A DNA stretch of 16,084 nucleotides. It comes from CAYGHG01 sp964349515. Lineage in GTDB: Bacteria > Oederibacteriota > PGYV01 > CAYGHG01. The first letter of the stretch is position 1. Each line of letters begins with the position of its first letter. Below are positions 1 to 6,443 of this stretch, in pieces. Under the pieces are notes generated by a model. It did not search any database and was not told the DNA's origin. It saw only the letters and a program-made list of their open reading frames with translations. The stretch lies in the NCBI GenBank assembly GCA_964349515.1, contig CAYGHG010000058.1, positions 1-16,084 on the forward strand. The letters are read 5' to 3'. The translations under genes were made by a program, and so were the position numbers.

Positions 1-212
1 CACTTTGCACTTTGCACTTCGCACTTTGCACTTCGCACTTCGCACTTCGCACCTTCGCACCTTCGCACCTTCGCACTTTGCACTTTGCACTTCGCACTTT
101 GCACTTCGCACTTCGCACTTCGCACTTCGCACCTTCGCACCTTCGCACCTTCGCACCTTTACACTTCGCACCTTTACACTTCGCACCTTTACACTTTACA
201 CTTTACACTTCG
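1..212. repeat. Heptamer/octamer tandem repeat with duplicated higher-order block
   Basis: The stretch divides completely into about 29 units of 7 or 8 bases: CACTTTG, CACTTCG, CACCTTCG, CACCTTTA and CACTTTA. Units at 1-73 (seven 7-mers then three CACCTTCG) recur in the same order at 74-153 with one extra CACTTCG, so a 73-bp block was itself duplicated. The tail at 154-212 alternates CACCTTTA with CACTTCG and then changes to CACTTTA. The array starts at the window edge and may extend further left. It ends 12 bases from the stop codon of the minus-strand Cys-rich gene. Short open frames inside it only translate the repeat into periodic His-Phe-Ala-Leu peptides and have no ribosome binding site, so I do not call them coding. 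Confidence 0.95.
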
Positions 213-224
213 CCCTTTCCCCCT

Positions 225-635
225 CTACCCCTTCCCCGTTTCCGCCCCGCAACACAGGCAGTCGTCCCTGTGACAGCTTGTAATATTACCGCATTTCTTG
301 CATTTCCACTTCTTTTCTTCCCTTTTCACAAAAGCCCGTATACCCTTCTCTTTTATGAATAACAGGTTTTCAACCATGCTCATCCCGTATTTACCCTTGT
401 AGCGTTTATCGAGCTGCTGCAACCTTCTACATGGATATTTTTCGCAGGAAAAACAGTATTTGCTGTTATTTTTTTTCAGTTCAGGGCATTTTGCCATGCT
501 GCATCTGCCGCAGGAATTGTTTTTCGTAAGATAAGACCTGCAGCCGGGGCATTTGTTCTTTTCCCTCTGATAACCGATGCACAACGAACAGTTCATGCCG
601 CACGGCGCGATTGTAATTATTTTTATTTTTTTCAT
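225..635 (-). CDS. DUF3795-type Cys-rich zinc-binding protein
   Basis: A 136-residue protein with 17 cysteines. The N-terminus has the APCGMNCSLC pattern (C12, C16, C19) followed by C29PGC32, C42GRC45, C50, C61FSC64 and C69, which is the spacing style of the DUF3795 family. The C-terminus adds a separate zinc-ribbon-like set, C112KKC115 and C126/C129. No signal peptide or membrane segment is visible, so it is probably cytoplasmic. The biochemical role of the family is not established; metal (zinc or Fe-S) binding is inferred from the cysteines. The ATG start has a purine-rich AGGGGGGAT upstream. It is the last gene of the six-gene minus-strand cluster, 25 bases after the GNAT-YoaP gene, and its stop lies just before the heptamer repeat. 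Confidence 0.85.
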   Translation of the reverse strand: MKKIKIITIAPCGMNCSLCIGYQREKNKCPGCRSYLTKNNSCGRCSMAKCPELKKNNSKYCFSCEKYPCRRLQQLDKRYKGKYGMSMVENLLFIKEKGIRAFVKREEKKWKCKKCGNITSCHRDDCLCCGAETGKG

Positions 636-660
636 GACAAATCCCCCCTGCCATGCATGC

Positions 661-1437
661 TTACGCCTGCTTGTTCATTATGTTTTCAAATCTCGTAGCG
701 CTAATCGGGTGGTGGCTTATTATTTTCCCGTTGTAAACTATGCAAAATGTCCCGAACGCGCACGGAGAAGAGCCGGCATCCCCGGCTGTTTTCAGCTCCA
801 CCAGTGTGGTTCTAACCTTGTATTTTTCTTTTGCGGATTTGATGATGGCATTTACATTCTTCTCAGTGTACGGGCACTGCGCAGAGCGGAGTATGGTGAG
901 CCCTTTTGCGTATTTTTTCAGGGATTCTTCCATCCCGGGCTTAAACGCAGGGTTTTTTGCCTTTGGGCTGAACTTTTTAGCAAGCAGTTCAAAATCAGGA
1001 GGCGCGCTGCCCACAGGTGCAAAGCCGTGTTTCAGAAATATTCTGCTATCCGCCATAAATGAGCCTTTCCTCGTGACCACCGCGGCCCCGTCCATTTTTA
1101 ATTTTTTCGCGTCAGCCAGACACTCATTTATGAGCGCCGAGGCAAGCCCCTGCCCCTTATACTGTTTTTTAAAACCTACAAACAGGCAGTGTATGAACAT
1201 GTAGCGGGCCGCGTACACCGGCCGGTGCGCGTATTCACCCGGAATGTATTCTATCATCCCCTGATACTCTCCTGTTTTTGGAAAAACCGCTTTGATCCTG
1301 AGCCCTTTCGGGTAGTACTGTGAGTACCAGAATATTTTCTTTTGAAGTTCCACGTGTTTTTTTGCATCCTTATACCCGCAGACCCCGTAGTCAGAAATGT
1401 TATCAGGGGTCAGTGCTGTAATTTTAACGCCTTCCAT
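661..1437 (-). CDS. GNAT N-acetyltransferase with C-terminal YoaP-like domain
   Basis: A 258-residue two-domain protein. Residues about 1-145 form a GNAT acetyltransferase fold: the acetyl-CoA pyrophosphate loop is QYKGQGLA (92-99) and the later SRIFLKHGFAPVG segment fits motif B. Residues about 165-258 resemble the YoaP-like domain found at the C-terminus of some GNATs: a thioredoxin/glutaredoxin-like strand-helix with C188-P-Y-T, two further cysteines (C226, C232) and the terminal GKIISHHPIS-type segment. The acetylated substrate is unknown. GGGAGGA lies 6 bases before the ATG. It sits 18 bases after the preceding GNAT gene, consistent with one transcript. The CPYT motif is of the monothiol type, so redox or thiol-dependent regulation is possible but unproven. 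Confidence 0.85.
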   Translation of the reverse strand: MEGVKITALTPDNISDYGVCGYKDAKKHVELQKKIFWYSQYYPKGLRIKAVFPKTGEYQGMIEYIPGEYAHRPVYAARYMFIHCLFVGFKKQYKGQGLASALINECLADAKKLKMDGAAVVTRKGSFMADSRIFLKHGFAPVGSAPPDFELLAKKFSPKAKNPAFKPGMEESLKKYAKGLTILRSAQCPYTEKNVNAIIKSAKEKYKVRTTLVELKTAGDAGSSPCAFGTFCIVYNGKIISHHPISATRFENIMNKQA

Positions 1438-1455
1438 ATTATTTCCTCCCTTGAC

Positions 1456-1917
1456 TTATAGCCGAGTCTTCTCAAAAAACACAAAATTTATCCGGTCACT
1501 GTGTTTTTCTTCCTTGAATATACTGTATCCATTTTTTTTATAAAAAGAAATGTTTTTCTCATCCCTGTGCGCGGTAAAGAGTTCAAACCTTGCGGCTGAC
1601 GGAAATCTGTTTTCTATTTCAGCCAGTAATCTTTTCCCGATTCCCCTGTTTTGGCTCCCGGGATGAACAATAAGCCTTCCGATATAAACCGTGCCCTCTT
1701 TTTCATACGCCCTTACACTGCCAATAATTTTTGATCCGTCAACAGCTTTCAAAAACAGCAACACTTTGAAATCATCCTGTACCTGCCCGACAGTCTCAAC
1801 CAGCGGAAGGATATTATAATCTCCGTATCTTTCGGCATTTTCCTGATAGCAAAGCTGCTGCAGTTTCAGTATCGAGGGCAAATCATCAAAGCCCGCGTTT
1901 TCCACGGTAATATCCAC
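1456..1917 (-). CDS. GNAT family N-acetyltransferase
   Basis: A 153-residue single-domain GNAT. Motif A is visible as IGRLIVHPGSQNRGIGKRLL, with the Q89-N-R-G-I-G94 pyrophosphate loop. Motif B includes the typical N-x-x-x-F-Y-KKNGY segment, where Y126 is the usual candidate general acid. Such enzymes transfer acetyl from acetyl-CoA to a small molecule or protein amine; the substrate cannot be read from sequence. The start is GTG, only three bases after the TAA of the upstream SDR gene. The Shine-Dalgarno-like AAAGGG lies inside the end of that gene, so translation is probably coupled. Confidence 0.85.
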   Translation of the reverse strand: MDITVENAGFDDLPSILKLQQLCYQENAERYGDYNILPLVETVGQVQDDFKVLLFLKAVDGSKIIGSVRAYEKEGTVYIGRLIVHPGSQNRGIGKRLLAEIENRFPSAARFELFTAHRDEKNISFYKKNGYSIFKEEKHSDRINFVFFEKTRL

Positions 1918-1920
1918 GGG

Positions 1921-2832
1921 TTACCCTTTCTTATGAAGCAATTCAGAAATCTGCACTGTCTTTTCATCCGCGCATAATTCCAGGCTGATTTTCCACAGTC
2001 TGTCCTGCATTTCGCGGTTCATTACATCCGCATCCTCATTAAGCTCAATAAAACTGCCATTCTTCATGGTAATAAATTTACCTGATTTTTTCAGGCTTTG
2101 TTCACGGCTTTCGGTAAACAATGGCGCCATTATTTCACCGCATTCATCTATTGATATGAAAGCCCCCAGGAACTTCATGCCGGTTGCCATTGCGCGCATA
2201 AAAGGCGGAATTATCGCAATCTGATTGCTCCAGACCGTTTTTGGTATTTGAAACCCGACAAAAGTCAATTCCGGGCTGTTTTTGCTTTTATACAAGCCAT
2301 GAAGTTTTGACAGGAACATTCTTTTCGCAGCCATAGCCTGATGAATAGCCTTTTCGTACCCCCACTTCCCGGCCATCTGCATGTCATCCCAGGATATTTT
2401 CCCCCCTTCCGTTGCATTAAATATGACCCTTCCCCCGGCTGTGGATTTTTCCAGCAGGTTAACCAGGTTCAGCACCAGCATAAACTGAGACAGGTAATTC
2501 ACCTGAAAATGAGAGTCCATTTTGTCTTCGGTTTCCACCCTCTTTGCGGCATATCCCAAACCCGCATTTATGAATATTCCGTCCAGATATTCATGGCTGT
2601 TCTGAATCTCAGTTATTGCATTCTTAACATCGCTGAGTTTTGCAAGATCACACAAAACCATCGAAACTTTACTGTTTGACGAGGCGCTTTCGATTTCCCG
2701 TAATACCGCTTCACCACGCTCTTTTGACCTGCATAGTATTATAACCTCATGCGCCGGGTTGTCGCGGGCTGCCAAAACTTTGGCAACCCCCTTCCCCATT
2801 CCGTTGGTACCGCCGGTTACCAGTACTTTCAT
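1921..2832 (-). CDS. SDR-family Rossmann protein with atypical active site
   Basis: A 303-residue protein with a classical SDR N-terminus: TGGTNGMG cofactor loop (6-13), acidic CDLAKL after strand 4, NAG (89-91) and the structural Asn of the VNYLSQF helix (N112). It most resembles the retinol-dehydrogenase/protochlorophyllide-reductase-like branch of extended length. The catalytic part is unusual. Where RIVNVSS is expected there is RVIFNATEGG, and the helix that should carry YxxxK reads HQAMAAKRMFL, keeping K170 but placing Ala166 where Tyr belongs. It may therefore bind NAD(P) without classical reduction, or use another residue such as Y159. GAGGAG precedes the ATG; the gene follows the amidase by 29 bases. 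Confidence 0.8.
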   Translation of the reverse strand: MKVLVTGGTNGMGKGVAKVLAARDNPAHEVIILCRSKERGEAVLREIESASSNSKVSMVLCDLAKLSDVKNAITEIQNSHEYLDGIFINAGLGYAAKRVETEDKMDSHFQVNYLSQFMLVLNLVNLLEKSTAGGRVIFNATEGGKISWDDMQMAGKWGYEKAIHQAMAAKRMFLSKLHGLYKSKNSPELTFVGFQIPKTVWSNQIAIIPPFMRAMATGMKFLGAFISIDECGEIMAPLFTESREQSLKKSGKFITMKNGSFIELNEDADVMNREMQDRLWKISLELCADEKTVQISELLHKKG

Positions 2833-2861
2833 TTTTATTTTCTCCTCAATGGAATCTGTGG

Positions 2862-3518
2862 TTATTCAGAACCACCGGTCTCAATATCTTCCGCCTTTTT
2901 TATCAGCATCTTTTTCCACCCGTTATCTCCTAAAAACTTATTCCCCGGGCACGACGTGGCCTTGTATTCCCTGTGGCCTTTTACTGTCAGGACAAGGCCT
3001 GTTTTCTTTTTATAACCCGCTATTATCTCCGCCATGGCGTTTAGCGCCTCTTCAGAGGGCGTCCTGTTCAAGTAATTTCCCACCACAACTATCGCTACTG
3101 TCTTCCCGTTGGTGTCCCAGTCGCCCGCGTGCCACCCCATATAATCCACATACCACTTTCCATGCTTTTTATAAATGTCCTTGAGCACCTGTACTTTTCT
3201 GCCGTCAGGGTATACGAGCCAGTGGTAGCACATGAAGGTTTCTTCCCCGTTGTAAAAGTGGTTTGAGTATATCTTCTTGCCCGGCAGCATACCGTCAAAA
3301 ACCGGCTTATATACATTCTGTTTTTGTATGTCTGACAGGAACTTAATCGATGCGTTATCATTCCTTGTGCCTGTATGGTGTATTACAATGCCGGTGAATT
3401 CCTGCCTGTAGATTTTGTCAAAGTCAAACGGGACATCAGCGTAAAAAGAGGCGGCAGAAAGAGCAAAAAAAATCACAACAGCCGCCAGCCTGCGCATGTA
3501 TGCTGATTTAAACCTCAT
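2862..3518 (-). CDS. Exported N-acetylmuramoyl-L-alanine amidase (Amidase_2/PGRP fold)
   Basis: An N-terminal hydrophobic segment (about residues 9-27) acts as signal peptide or anchor. The catalytic domain shows the Amidase_2/PGRP zinc pattern: HHTG (about 48-51), CYHWLVYPDGR, GWHAGDWDTNG with the second His (about 131), and KGHREYKATSCPG with the Cys ligand (about 191). It is expected to cut the bond between N-acetylmuramic acid and L-alanine of the peptide stem in the envelope. At 218-219 residues it is a compact single-domain form. The junction with the CreD-like gene reads GTGATG around a TGA: a GTG at 3521 gives a 4-base overlap and the ATG at 3518 a 1-base overlap. I use the ATG. No strong Shine-Dalgarno sequence precedes it, so it is probably translated by coupling. 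Confidence 0.9.
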   Translation of the reverse strand: MRFKSAYMRRLAAVVIFFALSAASFYADVPFDFDKIYRQEFTGIVIHHTGTRNDNASIKFLSDIQKQNVYKPVFDGMLPGKKIYSNHFYNGEETFMCYHWLVYPDGRKVQVLKDIYKKHGKWYVDYMGWHAGDWDTNGKTVAIVVVGNYLNRTPSEEALNAMAEIIAGYKKKTGLVLTVKGHREYKATSCPGNKFLGDNGWKKMLIKKAEDIETGGSE

Positions 3519-4786
3519 CACACGCGCCCGGGCTTGTGCGTGCTCTTTTCCGGCAGGCGTTTTTCCTTTTCAAACTGCTTTTCCCAATCCACCCTGCCGG
3601 TTACCTGCATTACTACAAACAAAGTTATAATAACCAGCACGGTGATTGCAAGCCCTGTATACCCCTCCAGAAAAAACGCGGAAGAAAATACCACGAGGTA
3701 AACCAGCTGGGCCAGCCCCACCTCCACCACTGCAAATCTGGCGCCGGCTACGAGGCGCATATAACTTATGACAAGAAACACAGACACCGCCGAAGACACG
3801 GCAAAAGCAATATACAGGCTGACCACATCGGCAAGGTACGCCATCAGCAGATGAAAACTGAAAAATGCCGCCGCCACAAAGAAATAATTTACCGGGTGTA
3901 TTTTCACGTTTTTTATCGTGGTTATGATGAACATGAGGAAGAAAAAGAAGAACAGTGACACGGGCGCGAAGAAACTTATCTGGCTGACAAAAGGGCCCGG
4001 GTTGAGTTTTTTCGGCATTTCAATGCCTATACGGATTCCGGATAGCAGGTTCTTATACTCCCAGGACAGTTCCCATCCTTTTTCCATTTTCTTTTTCTCC
4101 GTGGGAGATATGCCGTTTTGCGGGAAATCTATTCTGTCAAAATTTGTCGTCATAACGAGCGCAAAATCCTTTACCTGCGTCACGCCCTGCCCGAAATTGT
4201 ACCACCACCGGTCCAGCCCCTGCGAGTCATAAGCCACCTCTATGTAATACTTTCTTCCGGGTTCAAAATAGCGCCCCACTACCGCCTTTCCGCCGGAAGG
4301 TTTTATGCTTTTTTCCTTCACCCCGTCAATGGAAATCGCAAAATTATCATACACACCGTCGGAAGCCGGAAACTTGTAAACAAAATTGACATATCTTTTT
4401 TGGCTGTCAGTATTTATCAGGCAGTACACCGCCTTGAATTTTACTTTATAAGTGGAATACCACAAAAGCCCCTTTTTCCTGTAATCCAGGTCAAAATCCG
4501 CGTTTATTCTGCTGGATTCTATGTCCAGATTGTGTGTTTCCGTGGTTTCAACCGTTTCCTCGGTCTTTTTACCTTCTACGGTCTTTGTCTTGACTGTTTT
4601 TACTGTTATTCTGTAATACGCTTCAGGCGCTTCCTGCTGCTGAGTGGCACCCCATAAATCCCCCACCCGTGATTTGAGTTTGTTGTCCTGAGAATAAGTC
4701 CTGCCCATAGTGACACTTCCAAGTATCATCCAGGCAATCAGGGTAAAAACAAAAATAATTACAAGAGGCAATATTTTTCTGGCCAT
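3518..4786 (-). CDS. CreD-like inner membrane protein
   Basis: A 422-residue membrane protein matching the CreD (PF06123-type) layout. It has one N-terminal transmembrane helix (about 6-24) and a large periplasmic beta-rich domain (about 30-265). A C-terminal block of about five helices (273-292, 299-318, 322-341, 352-372, 376-395) contains the family-style segments APVSLFFFFF, KIHPVNYFFV and TGRVDW. In E. coli, CreD belongs to the CreBC regulon and homologues are tied to envelope stress and beta-lactam response; its exact activity is unknown. No creBC-like two-component genes are in this window. The ATG has GGAGGA six bases upstream. It is first in the six-gene cluster and overlaps the peptidoglycan amidase, which supports an envelope role. 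Confidence 0.85.
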   Translation of the reverse strand: MARKILPLVIIFVFTLIAWMILGSVTMGRTYSQDNKLKSRVGDLWGATQQQEAPEAYYRITVKTVKTKTVEGKKTEETVETTETHNLDIESSRINADFDLDYRKKGLLWYSTYKVKFKAVYCLINTDSQKRYVNFVYKFPASDGVYDNFAISIDGVKEKSIKPSGGKAVVGRYFEPGRKYYIEVAYDSQGLDRWWYNFGQGVTQVKDFALVMTTNFDRIDFPQNGISPTEKKKMEKGWELSWEYKNLLSGIRIGIEMPKKLNPGPFVSQISFFAPVSLFFFFFLMFIITTIKNVKIHPVNYFFVAAAFFSFHLLMAYLADVVSLYIAFAVSSAVSVFLVISYMRLVAGARFAVVEVGLAQLVYLVVFSSAFFLEGYTGLAITVLVIITLFVVMQVTGRVDWEKQFEKEKRLPEKSTHKPGRV

Positions 4787-4808
4787 TTCATCCTCCGATG
4801 TTTTAATA

Positions 4809-4903
4809 GTTAAACCCGTTATAAAAGAACCGCTTTGACACCTGATAACTCCTCCACCGTCACTATCTTACACAACCATACAACCCACTACAACTCTTTC
4901 TTT
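4809..4903 (-). repeat. Leader element copy A, upstream of the CreD-like gene
   Basis: Read on the minus strand, this block runs from AAAGAAAGAG through GATAGTGACGGT (4856-4867), TTATCAGG and AAAGCGG to AACGGGTTTAA, just before the ribosome binding site. Nearly the same string lies before the next gene to the right (6281-6374). A weak promoter fits inside copy A: TTGTAG, 17 bases, TAAGAT, placing the start point next to the conserved GATAGTGACGG. It may be a shared promoter/leader or the relic of a segmental duplication. Confidence 0.75.
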
Positions 4904-4984
4904 AAAAATCCGAATCCTACTTTTCCGTTCCCCTTCCTCATATCTTTAACTGTCTCCAGACCTTTCAATCTTTCCAACCATCCC

Positions 4985-5025
4985 TAAACGCCCCGTCCTG
5001 GGTCAGACCCCAGACGGGGCGTTTA
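4985..5025 (-). terminator. Strong hairpin downstream of the propeller lipoprotein gene
   Basis: Arms TAAACGCCCCGTC (4985-4997) and GACGGGGCGTTTA (5013-5025) are perfect complements. The intervening bases continue the stem as TGGGT/ACCC(C)A with a CAG loop. It begins 27 bases beyond the stop codon at 5052 and so is positioned to end that transcript. No T-run follows on the minus strand, so it could instead be a REP-like palindrome or an RNA-stabilising structure. Its tip resembles that of the palindrome at 15500-15542. Confidence 0.6.
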
Positions 5026-5051
5026 ACGAGAGCTCATAACCCGGCTGTCTA

Positions 5052-6266
5052 TCATTCCGCGTATACAAATTTCAAACGACGTCCAAGTGCCTGTGTAGTC
5101 GTATATGCGACGCATGGCCTTAGAGGAGACGGTAGCACACTCACAGAACATGACTCTATCGGTTCCTGCGGCACACCGATGTTATCCCAACCTGACACAT
5201 TAAATCTTTTCACAACCAGCCTGTCATCAGCAGAAGTATCTGCAAACGCTATTAGTATATTTGAACCTGTGCTTAACGAAAGATACTTTACACCACTGTC
5301 AGACGCAGGTCCTCCGCCCATATATGCATATTCCGAGGCCTGAAAAAGCCTGCCTTGAATAACAGCTTTACCGGATAAACCTGCGTCACTATACCCTATG
5401 ATATGCCTGTATGTAGTTGTAAATCCGGTTACTATATAAGAAACGGCTCCACGAGCACCGCAAACAGGAGACCCCGGATTAATATAGAAACTACTAGAAC
5501 TCCCACCCGCTTCTCCATATCCTGCCACGGTATTTGAAGCTCCATCCGCATACGCTAAGTACAGGGAACCACTCGAACCAAAATATCCTCCTAACGCCAG
5601 TGAGCCCTTGTCGTTTAACCTGTTCACAGAAGGCTCCGTTCCATCAAACGTTGCATCGTACCAGTCATATAAACTATAGTAATCATAGATTCTTTTAATT
5701 CTCAATCTGCTATTGTCAGCTGTGTCTATATATGCCACTACAACTTCTACCCCGGAGCTCGCCGGCATAACCGGATTGGATAAGATGGTCGCTTCAACGC
5801 AACCCGGCCCCGCGATAGGATTGGTACCCAGCAGTTGGAAATCACCTGTGGCAGCAGGTTTTGAATATACGTATATATAACCCAGCGCATCCGTCCTAAC
5901 TACAAATAATTTCTCACTAGTTATCGAGAACCATTTAGACGACGACCCGTAATCTGTCATGAAATTCAAAAGCACATCACTCCAGCCGCTCGCTTCAGAA
6001 AACAGCTTTATATTGAAAGAACTTGCCGCTCCCGAAGGGGTACGATACGCCAGATATGAACCGAGTGAGCCCACACCAAGATTTACATCATATGTATCAG
6101 TAACAGGCACAGATGGCTCAGTCACTATCCAAACGTAAGTCTGAACAGCCGTCGCAGAAGGTACAGCCATCGCTTCTCCAGGAAGTGATGGTTCCCTAAG
6201 TTGATTGCAGGATTGAGCAACCATTAATGTGATTAATAAAAGGAATACCGCAAGTGATTTATTCAT
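5052..6266 (-). CDS. Lipoprotein with beta-propeller-like repeats
   Basis: A 404-residue protein. Residues 1-20 are a lipoprotein-type signal ending in VAQSC, with C20 as lipidation site; Gln at -2 makes the lipobox imperfect. The mature N-terminus NQLREPSLPG nearly repeats that of the neighbouring lipoprotein. From about residue 65 there are five or six degenerate strands of the type 'hydrophobic-AY/AF-D-x..-hydrophobic-K-R', for example at 70-97, 118-147, 173-198, 233-260, 335-364 and 382-404. The clearest is ILIAFADTSADDRLVVKRF followed by GWDNIG, which is typical of bacterial propeller-like surface repeats. No catalytic motif was found; binding or surface display is inferred. A strong AAAGGAGGTA precedes the ATG. 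It appears monocistronic, with its own leader copy and a downstream hairpin. Confidence 0.8.
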   Translation of the reverse strand: MNKSLAVFLLLITLMVAQSCNQLREPSLPGEAMAVPSATAVQTYVWIVTEPSVPVTDTYDVNLGVGSLGSYLAYRTPSGAASSFNIKLFSEASGWSDVLLNFMTDYGSSSKWFSITSEKLFVVRTDALGYIYVYSKPAATGDFQLLGTNPIAGPGCVEATILSNPVMPASSGVEVVVAYIDTADNSRLRIKRIYDYYSLYDWYDATFDGTEPSVNRLNDKGSLALGGYFGSSGSLYLAYADGASNTVAGYGEAGGSSSSFYINPGSPVCGARGAVSYIVTGFTTTYRHIIGYSDAGLSGKAVIQGRLFQASEYAYMGGGPASDSGVKYLSLSTGSNILIAFADTSADDRLVVKRFNVSGWDNIGVPQEPIESCSVSVLPSPLRPCVAYTTTQALGRRLKFVYAE

Positions 6267-6280
6267 ATCTGCCTACCTCC

Positions 6281-6374
6281 TTTAAACCCGTTTCGAAAAC
6301 CGCTTTGGCCCCCTGATAATTCATCTACCGTCACTATCCCATAAGAAAATGCATACTGCTATAATTCTTTCTTT
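6281..6374 (-). repeat. Leader element copy B, upstream of the propeller lipoprotein gene
   Basis: The minus strand here shares the order AAAGAAAGA, 27 variable bases, GATAGTGACGGT (6327-6338), then an ATTATCAGG-type block, CAAAGCGGTT and AACGGGTTTAA with copy A at 4809-4903. The 27-base interval between the first two blocks has the same length in both copies although its sequence differs. Copy B ends directly at the GGAGG ribosome binding site. Shared regulation of the two genes is possible. Confidence 0.75.
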
Positions 6375-6419
6375 TTCCTTCAACCATATACCTGTCTCGA
6401 CGCGTACCAGCTTTTTCTT

Positions 6420-6443
6420 ATACTAAAAAATTTTTCTTAGTAT
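6420..6443 (-). terminator. AT-rich palindrome overlapping the lipoprotein stop codon
   Basis: ATACTAA and TTAGTAT arms surround AAAA/TTTTTC, giving about an 11-bp AT stem with one bulge. The TAA stop of the YD-repeat-like lipoprotein (6437-6439) lies inside the right arm. With little GC and no strong T-run beyond it, function as a terminator is weak; it may be a 3' RNA structure. Confidence 0.35.

Noticed and set aside
1..212. CRISPR array
   Set aside because: Units are 7-8 bases with no spacers and no cas genes nearby.
5..362. Plus-strand open frames of 62-116 residues over the heptamer repeat
   Set aside because: They are pure translations of the repeat, extend antisense into the Cys-rich gene and have no ribosome binding site.
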